64,000 bases of DNA, taken from NCBI RefSeq assembly GCF_003815975.1, contig NZ_CP033932.1:310001-374000 (forward strand). The letters run 5' to 3'. The translations under genes and the position numbers were made by a program. This document shows, in pieces, positions 9,158-17,050 of the stretch. The notes under the pieces were generated by a model. It searched no databases. It saw only the letters and a program-made list of their open reading frames with translations, and had not been told where the DNA came from. How positions within the stretch are numbered: position 1 is the stretch's first letter; each line of letters begins with the position of its first letter. This DNA is from Chryseobacterium bernardetii. GTDB taxonomy: Bacteria; Bacteroidota; Bacteroidia; Flavobacteriales; Weeksellaceae.

Positions 9158-9181
9158 GTGTGAATTAAAAATGGATTAGTG

Positions 9182-9613
9182 ATGAACGAGAACAATAACA
9201 AAAAACAGAATAAGGGCGGACGGAGAGCTAAGACCGATCCAAGCATCCACCGCCACGTTTTTCGTCTTACGGACGAAGAAAATGCCAAACTTTTATCGCT
9301 TTTTGAAGCATCGGGAATGCCCAATAAAGCCAAGTTTATCATTTCGCAGGTGTTCGGAAATGAAATGAAGTCGGTTAAAATTGACAAAGGAACAGTTGAT
9401 TTTTATATGCGGCTGACTTCGTTTCACAGTCAGTTTCGTGCAATAGGTGTCAATTATAATCAGATTGTAAAGCTGTTGTACCGCCATTTTTCGGAGAAAA
9501 AAGCCGCCGCATTCCTTTACAAATTAGAAAAACAGACGGCAGAAATGGCGGTATTATGCCAAAAAATTATTCAGATAACCGAAGAATTTGAAGTAAAACA
9601 TCTGAAAAAATAG
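9182..9613 (+). CDS. mobA: MobA, relaxosome accessory protein
   Basis: A 143-aa plasmid-mobilisation protein of the MobA/MobC type found before the relaxase in Bacteroidetes ICEs. It would bind oriT and load the relaxase. The N-terminus is basic (NNKKQNKGGRRAKTD). The segment HRHVFRLTDEENAKLLSLFEASG has the ribbon-helix-helix look of relaxosome proteins, and FRAIGVNYNQIVKLLYRHF matches the family's C-terminal region. A GTG directly before the ATG could serve as an alternative start at 9179. It ends 8 bases before mobB and lies just downstream of the hairpin cluster read as oriT. Confidence 0.87.
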   Translation: MNENNNKKQNKGGRRAKTDPSIHRHVFRLTDEENAKLLSLFEASGMPNKAKFIISQVFGNEMKSVKIDKGTVDFYMRLTSFHSQFRAIGVNYNQIVKLLYRHFSEKKAAAFLYKLEKQTAEMAVLCQKIIQITEEFEVKHLKK

Positions 9614-9621
9614 CCTTAGAA

Positions 9622-10905
9622 ATGATAGCGAAAATCGGCAGAAGCGGAAATTTATACGGAGCATTGGCTTACAATCAGCTCAAAGTTGAGAATGAAAACG
9701 GAAAAATTTTGTTTGCCAATAAAATGATTGAAACCAATGGTCATTATTCCGTTGCACAATTAGCCCAATCTTTTGCCCCTTATCTGATAGCCAATCGCAA
9801 TACGGAGAAACATACATTGCATATTTCACTCAATCCCAATCCAAAAGACAAGGTAAGTGATGACAGTTTCAGGGAAATGGCGGAAGAATACATGCGGGAA
9901 ATGGGTTACGGCGAACAGCCTTTTGTGGTATTCAAACATACCGATATTGACCGTAGCCATATTCATATTGTATCGGTTTGCGTAGACGAAGAGGGTAAAA
10001 AAATCTCTGACAAGTTTGAAAAAATGCGGTCGATGAATATTTGCCGAGAACTCGAAAAAAAACATGAATTGATACCTGCAACGGATAAAGAACACAAACA
10101 GAACGACAAAATTTTTAAACCTGTGGACTACAAAGCAGGTGATGTAAAAAGTCAAATAGCTTCAGTTATTCGCCATTTGCCAAACTATTATAAATTCCAA
10201 ACTTTAGGTGAATACAACGCCTTGCTTTCCCTGTTCAATGTTACCACCGAAAAAGTGGAGGGCGAATTGCAGGGAAAAATGCGGCAGGGTTTATTATACA
10301 TTCCCTTAAATGAGAAAGGCGAAAGAGCTGGACATCCATTCAAGGCTTCGTTGTTTGGTAAAAATGCAGGACTTCCGGCTTTGGAATTACATTTTGAAAA
10401 ATGCAAAGAGGCTTTAAAAGACCACCCAACCAAACCAATCATTAAAGCTGCCGTTACCGTTGCCCTACAATCCACAAACAATGAACAGGTTTTTAAAAAG
10501 CAGTTGAGTGAACAGGGCATTAATGTAGTAGTGCGTAGAAATGACACAGGGCGTATTTACGGAATAACTTTTATAGACCACAATTCTAAAACGGTTTGGA
10601 ACGGTTCACGCTTGGCAAAGGAACTTTCCGCCAACACCTTTAATGATTATTGGAACAATAATATCAAACCGGAGATTAAAGAACGGGACGTATTACAATC
10701 CAAACAATCCATATCAAATGATGCGGATCTTCAGCCGGAAGAACCACATCAATTGTTCGACTTCTTAAATAATAATGAAAAACACGAAGATGGTTTGATT
10801 GAAGCATTAGGTGGTTTGTTGCCCGAAGTACAGGGTGAAGATTACGAAGAACAGGATTTTGAAAATCGAATGAAGAGAAAGAAAAGAATTAATAAGAAAA
10901 GGTAA
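9622..10905 (+). CDS. mobB: MobB relaxase (MobP-type, HUH nuclease)
   Basis: A 427-aa relaxase that nicks oriT and stays covalently attached to the transferred strand. The N-terminal nuclease domain (about residues 1-150) has the HUH metal site in HTDIDRSHIHIVS (about residues 107-119) and an earlier HTLHISLNP strand. A conserved helical region follows (YKFQTLGEYNALLSLF). The tail is Lys/Arg-rich. It is the second gene of mobAB. In related elements the coupling gene mobC comes next, but here about 8.8 kb of cargo intervenes. Which residue attacks DNA cannot be fixed by eye; an N-terminal Tyr is the usual nucleophile. Confidence 0.9.
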   Translation: MIAKIGRSGNLYGALAYNQLKVENENGKILFANKMIETNGHYSVAQLAQSFAPYLIANRNTEKHTLHISLNPNPKDKVSDDSFREMAEEYMREMGYGEQPFVVFKHTDIDRSHIHIVSVCVDEEGKKISDKFEKMRSMNICRELEKKHELIPATDKEHKQNDKIFKPVDYKAGDVKSQIASVIRHLPNYYKFQTLGEYNALLSLFNVTTEKVEGELQGKMRQGLLYIPLNEKGERAGHPFKASLFGKNAGLPALELHFEKCKEALKDHPTKPIIKAAVTVALQSTNNEQVFKKQLSEQGINVVVRRNDTGRIYGITFIDHNSKTVWNGSRLAKELSANTFNDYWNNNIKPEIKERDVLQSKQSISNDADLQPEEPHQLFDFLNNNEKHEDGLIEALGGLLPEVQGEDYEEQDFENRMKRKKRINKKR

Positions 10906-10914
10906 TAGTTGTAA

Positions 10915-11477
10915 TTACTGAGTGTGACTCAAAAGAAACTTACATCGATCTTCGATACAGCCCTTTGGCACCTCAACAACCTCATAGCCATAATGTAGAT
11001 AGGTCACCTTCATTTTATCAAACGTATAAACAGCCTCCCGCCAAGTCTGCTTTCTTTCAGTATCTACCCTATATATTTCTTGGCAGGGAGGAAGAATGAA
11101 AACCTTTTGAGCATATCGCTGTGTTTTTGCTAATTCGTACAATTCTTCTAGTACAGTCATATTTTCCATCCGAATGTAACAGATAGTATCCAATATCCCT
11201 CTATCGAAAAATACAGTATTGGAAGACGTTTCCTTAACTGCACTTTGATAAGTTGTTAAAGAAGTCTCGGACATTAGTTGGGAATATAATGCTTTATTTT
11301 TCCAAGGTAGCCCATCACCGTTTATCATTATCTGTTCCCTAATAATTCGTCTGGGAACTTCGGGAACTATTCTATATTCTATTCTGTTCAACTCATTCAG
11401 AAGTGTGGTTTTACCACCACCAGGACCTACGGTAATGACATAGTACTTCTTTGTGTTTTTTTTATTGTTTTCTCCAT
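10915..11477 (-). pseudogene. AAA_28-like P-loop NTPase, frameshifted near the N-terminus
   Basis: The readable body has GPGGGKTTLLNEL (Walker A), VFFDRGILDTICYI (aspartate-bearing strand) and a C-terminal GYEVVEVPKG, matching the small Ttd14/NadR-like NTPase family of about 180-190 aa. The frame holding the P-loop has no start codon and is bounded upstream by TGA. An ATG at 11477 (reverse strand) opens a frame reading MEKTIKK that joins the P-loop frame only if one A is added to the 8-A run at 11456-11463. So the gene looks disabled by a one-base loss, unless slippage restores it or the base is a sequencing error. The biological role of the family is unclear. Confidence 0.75.
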
Positions 11478-11881
11478 TCCATCAAATATTCGTCTACAAG
11501 TATTATTTCCTAGAACACTATTAAAACTAGAGTTATAATCTAATTTCATTGTAACAGAGACTTCTTTTACCAGTATGTTGCATCACTACTGTATAAACAT
11601 TGTTTCCATCAGGGGTAAAAAGGCCTGATATTCATTTTCTAAAGCCGTAGATTTTAATTTAATTTTCTTTTTTAGAAGGGCAAATAAATACTAATGAAAA
11701 ATCTTTTAAATCAAAAAACCATTTTTCGGATTTTATAATATCGTTATCTGAGAATTCATTAAAATACAATGAAATTTCCTAAGGTTTTTCTTTTGTCCAG
11801 TAGTTCTTTAAAAAGTCAGTTTGGTCCCGTAAATTAATTCAGTTTTTAAGAATTTAAAGAAACAGTCTTTAAATATTCAAC
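11478..11881. other. Gene-free stretch with decayed reverse-strand coding traces
   Basis: No intact gene is seen. On the reverse strand short protein-like stretches (for example SEKWFFDLKDFSLVFICPSK and STALENEYQAFLPLMETMF) occur in different frames separated by stops, suggesting a degraded gene between the membrane-protein gene and the frameshifted ATPase. I do not recognise the family. Confidence 0.35.
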
Positions 11882-12892
11882 CTAGTCTATTTTTTTCTTT
11901 TTGCGTTTTGGGCGTTCCATTCTGCATCTGATAAATTCCGGTATAAAACAAATTAGAAGGTGTTCGCGTTTCCAACGGTAACATTTTTGAAAAAAGAACA
12001 TTGCCACAAATAGAAATGCACCCGCCCCAACGGCCACCTGAAAAGGATACGATAGTATATTATCTTGTGGAATAATCATTGGAACAAGGGCAATGGCACA
12101 AGCTGGTGCAAATGGTTTTTTGATTATTTCAAAAAGTAGAAAAAGGCATAGAAACAGCAAGAGTACAACATATAACTGAGGAAAACCCAATACCGCATGC
12201 AGGTAATATTGAAGGAGTGTTCCCAGGATTGCAGCAATTAAGACGACTGAATAAACCTGTAATGGACGATTTCTAAAACCGGAAGAAGAAGAACTAAATT
12301 CTACAAACATGACTACTAATGGAGGTACTATAATATATACTTTTCCGATAGCTATTGGAATTACAGCTATGAGTATTAGCCAAAAGAGCAATCTAATAAA
12401 ATGTTTTGGATTGTGTTTGTAACGCCCTTTTTTTGCATCGAATACAATAACGGTACGTAAGGAATTTTTCTCAAGAAGCCATTGTCCACAAACGACTAGA
12501 AGACTCATGACGAAAACAGAAATTGGGTAAACTAATGAATCAGTTCCTAATAGAACAGGTAACATTGTAGCTGATGTTATGGGTATTAACGAAGTGCGTG
12601 TTATGATAAGACAAATCGAAGTAAACGCAAATGAAATTATAATATTTACCAATAATGGAAACTCTGAATAACGGACAAGCAAGATTCCGAACAAGGCGCA
12701 AGCCGTCATTAACAGCACAAGCATTGGTCTGCTAATCGTCCATACTTTTTTATCAATAACCCATAAACCAAGTACCAAGGCAGCCATCTCGGGAAACAAA
12801 ATTTCTTTTTCACCAAGCCATTCAGAAACACCAACCATCAAGACAATCATGATAAGGGCAAAAAAGTATCGGATTAACTTGTGCTTATTCAT
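11882..12892 (-). CDS. Polytopic membrane protein of unknown function
   Basis: A 336-aa integral membrane protein with roughly ten hydrophobic helices in two similar halves. A loop around residues 150-165 is basic (FDAKKGRYKHNPKH) and the C-terminus is strongly basic (RPKRKKKKID), so it probably faces the cytoplasm. The halves share small motifs: FPEMAALVLGLWV near the N-terminus and FAPACAIALVPMIIP near the C-terminus, suggesting internal duplication as in HPP- or FUSC-like proteins. I cannot name the family. Its start overlaps the end of the DUF417 gene by 8 bases, so the two are translationally coupled. Transport or stress function is inference from that pairing. Confidence 0.75.
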   Translation of the reverse strand: MNKHKLIRYFFALIMIVLMVGVSEWLGEKEILFPEMAALVLGLWVIDKKVWTISRPMLVLLMTACALFGILLVRYSEFPLLVNIIISFAFTSICLIITRTSLIPITSATMLPVLLGTDSLVYPISVFVMSLLVVCGQWLLEKNSLRTVIVFDAKKGRYKHNPKHFIRLLFWLILIAVIPIAIGKVYIIVPPLVVMFVEFSSSSSGFRNRPLQVYSVVLIAAILGTLLQYYLHAVLGFPQLYVVLLLFLCLFLLFEIIKKPFAPACAIALVPMIIPQDNILSYPFQVAVGAGAFLFVAMFFFQKCYRWKREHLLICFIPEFIRCRMERPKRKKKKID

Positions 12893-13460
12893 TTGTTTTA
12901 TTTTTCAAAAGGTTTTTAGCATTGTCAGAAGCTATAAGTAAACCTCCAGCCATCATAATTATATCTTTTATGACCAAACGACCAGCTGCTGACAGATAAG
13001 GAAAACCGTAATGAGGTGTTGGCACGTCACCACCTAAATTAGGAACCCAGGTTTCAGCAGTAGTAATTAAAAAAGTTAGTGTGACTAAAGACATAATTGC
13101 TGTGAGTAATCCGCCAATTATCCCTAAACGATTGTTAAAAATACCCAATAAGGTTAGTGAACCAATAATTATAATGATAGTTCCTAATGCATATGAAAAA
13201 ATATAAGTTCCATTTCGTTTATGCCATTCGATATTTTTTTGAACCATTTCACCTTCTTTATTCTTATGGTCTTTGTATTGCTCTGGATTGTTGTAAAAGA
13301 AGCTCATTAGTGGACTATTGGCAACAAAAGGCACAATTCCATCAGCTTCATATTGAAAAGCTTTAAGTCCGCCAATCCATACCATCACAATGAAAATGGC
13401 AATTCGCATAAAGTTGAAAAATTGACTCTGTAATTTGGCTAATCTTACTAAAATGTTCAT
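12885..13460 (-). CDS. DUF417 (RclC/YkgB-like) inner-membrane protein
   Basis: A 191-aa membrane protein with about four helices. MVWIGGLKAFQYEADGIVPFVANSPLMSFFY is the hallmark N-terminal region of the family (split here by eye), followed by GIIGGLLTAIMSLVTLTFL and a loop PHYGFPYLSAAGRLVIKD before the last helix. E. coli RclC belongs to this family and helps survival of reactive chlorine species; that function is borrowed. It is first in a two-gene operon with the membrane protein at 11882. Its promoter is well formed (13487-13525) and the AraC gene lies just upstream in the same direction. Confidence 0.88.
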   Translation of the reverse strand: MNILVRLAKLQSQFFNFMRIAIFIVMVWIGGLKAFQYEADGIVPFVANSPLMSFFYNNPEQYKDHKNKEGEMVQKNIEWHKRNGTYIFSYALGTIIIIIGSLTLLGIFNNRLGIIGGLLTAIMSLVTLTFLITTAETWVPNLGGDVPTPHYGFPYLSAAGRLVIKDIIMMAGGLLIASDNAKNLLKNKTNE

Positions 13461-13483
13461 CTGTTTTGTATTTAAATGATTCC

Positions 13484-13546
13484 AGACAAAATTACTGTCA
13501 CTTTATTTTGCTTGCAATAGACAAAAGTGGCTATTCCCTAGACAAA
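13484..13546 (-). promoter_or_regulatory. DUF417 operon promoter with AraC-type direct repeats
   Basis: On the reverse strand the -7 box TAATTTTG (13494-13487) and the -33 box ATTG (13518-13515) are separated by 20 bases, the Bacteroidetes consensus arrangement. TTTGTCTA occurs at 13525-13518, abutting the -33 box, and again 21 bases further upstream (13546-13539); a third TTTGTCT overlaps the -7 box. Two direct half-sites two helical turns apart next to -33 are the classic AraC-activator layout. The AraC gene ends within this region. Confidence 0.6.
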
Positions 13547-14382
13547 TCTGCTACAATGGATATTCCAACATTTTCTCGAAAAGCAGTTGGTGTAATTCCA
13601 GTATGTTTTTTAAAATAACGACTAAAATAATTTTCGTCGTCAAAATGTAACTCAGCAGCAATTTCTTTAATGCTTTTATAGGTAAGGTGAATGAGTTTTT
13701 TGGATTCCAATATAACTCTTTCGTGAATAAGTGTAGATGGTGTTTTAAAAAACTGCTGTTTGCAGATTTTGGAAAAATTATTAGGTGAAATTCCCATTTG
13801 GGCAGCATAAAAAGAAGGTTGTCTTTCGTTACGAAAATTATTTTCCAGCAATATTTTAAAATTCATCAATGGATGATAACTATTCTTTTCTTCCTTTATG
13901 ATTGTGTCGTTTGATTTTATTTTACTACACAAAGCAAGAATCAATTGTAAATAAGCCTTTACTACTGCTGTAGAACAGTTGCTACTGTTTTGTATTTCGA
14001 TAATTAATTTTTCTAAAATAGTATCTATTTCAATATAATCCGATGTCTCAAGATTGATATAGGGTTGTTGGTAGATGTTATTAAATAGTAAACCATTACA
14101 AGCTACTTCTTTTTTATGGTATTCTATGCAGTAGAAATCACCATGAAATTGAAGTCTTTTTGTTTTAAGAGGCTGTTCGGTATTGAAATTAATAATTTGA
14201 TAGGGAGTAGCAAATAATATGATGCTACCATCAAAAGCATATTCTACTAAGTCAACCCTTACTTTTCCGTTTCCTTCTAAAAGAAAAATATTGTACAGGA
14301 GTGAACCTTCCGATTGATTAATATAATCGGTATTACAAATCTGGACTTTACAGCCATTTTGGTTTGTTTGTTTTTCTTTCAT
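13531..14382 (-). CDS. AraC-family transcriptional regulator
   Basis: A 283-aa regulator starting at the ATG at 14382; a longer frame to 14451 exists but its extra residues look non-coding. The N-terminal ~160 residues form a cupin-like sensor (FHGDFYCIEYHKKEVACNGLLFNN). The C-terminal double HTH runs from FYAAQMGISPNNFSKICKQQF to IKEIAAELHFDDENYFSRYFKKHTGITPTAFR. The sensor region is clearly similar to that of the AraC protein at 27121 (HDKELTCDGILFNN), so the two are paralogues. Direct repeats overlapping its 3' end suggest it drives the DUF417 operon downstream. Confidence 0.9.
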   Translation of the reverse strand: MKEKQTNQNGCKVQICNTDYINQSEGSLLYNIFLLEGNGKVRVDLVEYAFDGSIILFATPYQIINFNTEQPLKTKRLQFHGDFYCIEYHKKEVACNGLLFNNIYQQPYINLETSDYIEIDTILEKLIIEIQNSSNCSTAVVKAYLQLILALCSKIKSNDTIIKEEKNSYHPLMNFKILLENNFRNERQPSFYAAQMGISPNNFSKICKQQFFKTPSTLIHERVILESKKLIHLTYKSIKEIAAELHFDDENYFSRYFKKHTGITPTAFRENVGISIVADLSRE

Positions 14383-14468
14383 TAGGCAGTGTAACTTATA
14401 CAAGATCTGTATAGATTGTATTCGAAAATATTGCTTACACCTGTAGTGCATTATAAAAAAAAAATGCT

Positions 14469-14493
14469 CATTATACTATAAATTAGTATAATG
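14469..14493. promoter_or_regulatory. Perfect 10-bp inverted repeat upstream of AraC gene
   Basis: CATTATACTA and TAGTATAATG flank a 5-base spacer TAAAT. It lies 87 bases upstream of the AraC start and 26 bases before a small rightward reading frame. The TACTA/TAGTA core resembles the TetR-type sites at 28107 and 28733, so a TetR-like protein could bind here. Confidence 0.4.
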
Positions 14494-14518
14494 CATTGAC
14501 TACCATTTAAATAAATTC

Positions 14519-14647
14519 ATGAGCAACTTTCAAGCAAATTACGAATTAATTTTAAAAGAATTACAAAATTTAAGGTTCGACAATAATTGTTATTTTAAAA
14601 CGGATAATATCAAAACTGTGTCATTTATAATTGGTTGCGTAAAATAA
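14519..14647 (+). CDS. Possible 42-aa small protein
   Basis: ATG-initiated reading frame beginning MSNFQANYELILKELQNLRF and ending FIIGCVK. The N-terminal half reads like an amphipathic helix and codon use looks native, but there is no recognised family and no strong promoter. It may be a gene remnant or chance. Confidence 0.25.
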   Translation: MSNFQANYELILKELQNLRFDNNCYFKTDNIKTVSFIIGCVK

Positions 14648-14761
14648 GTAAAAACTAGTTTGGTGGTTGCAGATTGTCAAGTTCACTACATAATAAGTTT
14701 AAAGAAATTTTTTAAAGTTTTGAGGATAAAAATATTATTACTAAATATAATATATGCATTA

Positions 14762-14829
14762 TTGATCTAGGTCAATATTTTTTATTGATTAAGGTTTTCA
14801 TTCCAATACACAATTATTCCAGAAATTTG
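14762..14829 (+). promoter_or_regulatory. Crp/Fnr-type compound site 1 and VOC promoter
   Basis: TTGATCTAGGTCAA at 14762-14775 fits TTGAT-N4-ATCAA with one change. With the following bases it forms TCAAT-N7-ATTGA (14772-14788). A -7-like GAAATTTG ends at 14829, its TTTG 64 bases from the start of the box, exactly as at site 2. It lies upstream of the VOC gene. Confidence 0.6.
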
Positions 14830-14954
14830 TATAGTAATCTTTAGTCATATATATTTTCAAAAGAACGTAATATGACTAACTAGTATTTTGTGATTATTAA
14901 CAATATAGAGTAAGGTTTAGCTCTATTATAATTTTAACTTTTAAAATAAGTATT

Positions 14955-15329
14955 ATGAAAATCAATCAAGTTGGATGGTTTGAGTTTGGTTCAGACCAAC
15001 CGGAAAAAGTAAAAGAGTTTTACAAGAAAATGTTTGGCTGGGAATTTTTGAAAAATCCAGATTTGGAAAGTCAAGGATATAAATATGATGGTATTCTTGA
15101 ACCGGGAAATGAAGTTCCTACCGGCGGACTAATGCATACCGAAGGTAAAATGCCTGAATATGCTGTTTTTTATATATTTGTCGAGGATGCTGAAAAAGAA
15201 ATAAAACGAGCACAGGAAAATGGCGGGCAACTAGTATGGGGACCAGTAACAGATGATTCTAATATTACTTTTGCACGTTTAAAAGACAATTTAGGCCATC
15301 AATTTGGCGTTTTTTCTGTTAAGAAATAA
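14955..15329 (+). CDS. VOC-superfamily (glyoxalase/bleomycin-resistance fold) protein
   Basis: A 124-aa single-domain VOC protein made of two beta-alpha-beta-beta-beta modules. Signs are the opening GWFEFGSDQPEKVKEFYKKMFGWEF, the strand AVFYIFVEDAEKEIKRAQENGG and the closing LKDNLGHQFGVFSVKK. VOC proteins bind a metal and act on small electrophiles or drugs; the substrate is not predictable. It lies downstream of a Crp/Fnr-type box and ahead of the Crp/Fnr gene, separated from it by a strong terminator. A second VOC protein (18336) is in the same cargo block. Confidence 0.88.
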   Translation: MKINQVGWFEFGSDQPEKVKEFYKKMFGWEFLKNPDLESQGYKYDGILEPGNEVPTGGLMHTEGKMPEYAVFYIFVEDAEKEIKRAQENGGQLVWGPVTDDSNITFARLKDNLGHQFGVFSVKK

Positions 15330-15350
15330 TATTTTATCCTGATTATCCAA

Positions 15351-15380
15351 AACCTGCCTTTTAAATGGCAGGTTTTTTTT
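15351..15380 (+). terminator. Rho-independent terminator after VOC gene
   Basis: Perfect arms AACCTGCC (15351-15358) and GGCAGGTT (15367-15374) with an 8-base loop, followed by an uninterrupted T-run to 15380. Confidence 0.85.
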
Positions 15381-15481
15381 TACAATAACTTTGAAAATCA
15401 ACATTCCCGATATCATAGAATACAATATTACACGTTATTTTGTACATTTATGGAAGTTTTAATACTTTGATTTTTTAGCAT

Positions 15482-16096
15482 ATGTATCAGGAAATACAAG
15501 ATAAATTTACAGTAATGATTGATTTCTTTAATTCAATTATTCCCTTGAAACAAGAAGAAAAAGAATTGATCCGCCAATATTTTTATTTGCGTTCCTATAA
15601 GAAACGTATGTTTGTACTTCAGGAAGGAGATGTTTGCCAGCATCTCAATTTTGTTCTTTCCGGTTGTCTGCGGATGTATAAAGATGATGAAAATGGTAAT
15701 CCGCATATCCTGCTTTTTGCGACTGAAGGCTCCTGGATAAATGATTTGGACAGCTACTACGAACAAAAAAAATCATTGCTGAATATTGATGTTTTGGAAA
15801 ATGCAGAATTGCTGCAAATTAGTAGAGAGGATATTGTAAAACTATATCTCGCTGCGCCAAAGTTTGATAGAATTTTTAGAATTCTCACCGAGCGAAACCT
15901 TGTCATTCTGCAAAACAGAATGCTTGAAAATATTAGTTTATCAGCTGAAGAACGCTACTATAATTTACTTTCCAGTCACCCCGATCTTTTCAATAGAATA
16001 CCTCAAGTGCATATTGCATCCTACCTTGGCGTATCAGCCGAGTTTATAAGTCGCTTAAGAAGCCGAAGGGCTAGAAATCCATTGATGGGAAATTGA
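15482..16096 (+). CDS. Crp/Fnr-family transcriptional regulator
   Basis: A 204-aa regulator. The N-terminal cyclic-nucleotide-binding-like barrel spans about residues 20-130 (KKRMFVLQEGDVCQHLNFVLSGCLRMY). The long dimer helix follows, then the winged HTH (VHIASYLGVSAEFISRLRSRRA, about residues 176-197). The sole Cys residues in the sensor (Cys44, Cys55) are not the four-Cys cluster of E. coli FNR, so oxygen sensing by an Fe-S cluster is not evident. A perfect TTGAT-N4-ATCAA site begins 3 bases before its stop codon, with related sites upstream of the neighbouring VOC and alcohol-dehydrogenase genes, so it probably controls its own neighbourhood. Confidence 0.9.
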   Translation: MYQEIQDKFTVMIDFFNSIIPLKQEEKELIRQYFYLRSYKKRMFVLQEGDVCQHLNFVLSGCLRMYKDDENGNPHILLFATEGSWINDLDSYYEQKKSLLNIDVLENAELLQISREDIVKLYLAAPKFDRIFRILTERNLVILQNRMLENISLSAEERYYNLLSSHPDLFNRIPQVHIASYLGVSAEFISRLRSRRARNPLMGN

Positions 16097-16160
16097 TCTT
16101 GATCAATAATATTTATTGATTTTGTTCTGGTAAGTATAATCAGCCTTGTCTGTAAATTTG
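16093..16160 (+). promoter_or_regulatory. Crp/Fnr-type compound site 2 and DUF5131 promoter
   Basis: TTGATCTTGATCAA (16093-16106) is an exact TTGAT-N4-ATCAA box. It continues as TCAAT-N7-ATTGA to 16119. The consensus -7 box TAAATTTG lies at 16153-16160, its TTTG 64 bases from the box start, 27 bases before the DUF5131 start codon. Confidence 0.65.
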
Positions 16161-16186
16161 CATAGTAAAGTAAATATCATTTTATT

Positions 16187-16894
16187 ATGGAAATTGTTAA
16201 TATAAGTAAACTAATAAAAACCCTTAATCCTGTAAATGGATGTAGAGCGGGTTGCGTATATTGTTATGCACGAAAAATTAACAATAGGTTCAAAATTACG
16301 CCTGATTTTGAAATTCCTGAGTTTAGTCCGCATCGCTTGAAACAGATCAAACAAACCCAGAAGTCCCAAACCTACTTCATGACAAGCATGAGTGATTTCT
16401 CTGATTGGCAAGAAGAGTGGAGAACAATTGTTTTTGATTATATCAAAGATTTCCCACAGCACAATTTTATATTTCTTACAAAATTCCCAGAGCGCATTCA
16501 TTTCCATACCGACCTTGAAAATGTATGGATCGGTGCCACCATTACGGCAAAGAATGAAAAACGAAGGATTGATTCTTTGAGAAATAATATCAAAGCAAGA
16601 AATTATTTTCTCACATTCGAGCCACTACTGAATGATCTTGGAGAGCTTAATCTACAAGATATTAAATGGATTGTAATCGGATCTGAAACTGGGAACAGAA
16701 AAGGCAAGGTTACTGTTAAAAGAGAATGGGTAAACAATATTATGAAACAGGTTAATAAGGAAAATGTCTCAGTCTTTATGAAAGACAGTCTCACTTCTAT
16801 TGTTAATTCAGATGATATGCGACAAGAATTACCCTTTATTGATATGGGTAAAAATAAAGAAGAAGAACATCAGATTTCATTTAATTTCAAATAG
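16187..16894 (+). CDS. DUF5131 family radical-SAM-like protein
   Basis: A 235-aa member of the DUF5131 (phage gp37/gp68-like) family. NGCRAGCVYCYA gives a C-x3-C-x2-C motif at about residues 19-26, the radical-SAM 4Fe-4S ligand pattern. Further conserved pieces are TYFMTSMSDFSDWQEEW, NFIFLTKFPERI, WIGATITAKNEKRRID and WIVIGSETG. The family resembles TIM-barrel radical SAM enzymes but no reaction is assigned. It sits under a Crp/Fnr-type site and promoter, so redox or cofactor-linked regulation with the next gene is plausible. Confidence 0.85.
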   Translation: MEIVNISKLIKTLNPVNGCRAGCVYCYARKINNRFKITPDFEIPEFSPHRLKQIKQTQKSQTYFMTSMSDFSDWQEEWRTIVFDYIKDFPQHNFIFLTKFPERIHFHTDLENVWIGATITAKNEKRRIDSLRNNIKARNYFLTFEPLLNDLGELNLQDIKWIVIGSETGNRKGKVTVKREWVNNIMKQVNKENVSVFMKDSLTSIVNSDDMRQELPFIDMGKNKEEEHQISFNFK

Positions 16895-16920
16895 CCAAAA
16901 GCAAAATACCACACCTAATA

Positions 16921-16976
16921 TTGACATGGATCAATATTAGATATTGATCCATGTCAAGCCCAAATAATAAAATTTG
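16921..16976 (+). promoter_or_regulatory. Crp/Fnr-type site 3: perfect 17-bp palindrome before alcohol dehydrogenase
   Basis: Arms TTGACATGGATCAATAT and its exact complement flank TAG (16921-16957). Each arm holds a TTGAY-N4-RTCAA box, so the palindrome is two facing boxes. Read from the left it fits TTGAY-N4-RTCAAT-N7-ATTGA like sites 1 and 2. AAAATTTG ends at 16976. No T-run follows, arguing against a terminator. Confidence 0.65.
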
Positions 16977-17050
16977 TTCATAATTTACAATACATTAAAC
17001 TATTAGTATTTAGAATCATTTTACTGACCTAAATTGATTTTTATCTTCGG

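Larger units (their letters stand above)
14452..14954. other. AT-rich intergenic region with regulatory signals
   Basis: About 500 bases without a confident gene between the AraC gene (-) and the VOC gene (+). It holds the inverted repeat at 14469, a 42-codon reading frame at 14519, the first Crp/Fnr-type site at 14762 and a promoter-like AAATTTG at 14823. Confidence 0.6.

Noticed and set aside
9826..10155. Antisense frame within mobB
   Set aside because: Shadow of the relaxase gene, His/Phe-rich and without a promoter.
16921..16957. Large palindrome as a transcription terminator of the DUF5131 gene
   Set aside because: No T-run follows, and the arms consist of regulator-type TTGAY-N4-RTCAA boxes found elsewhere nearby.
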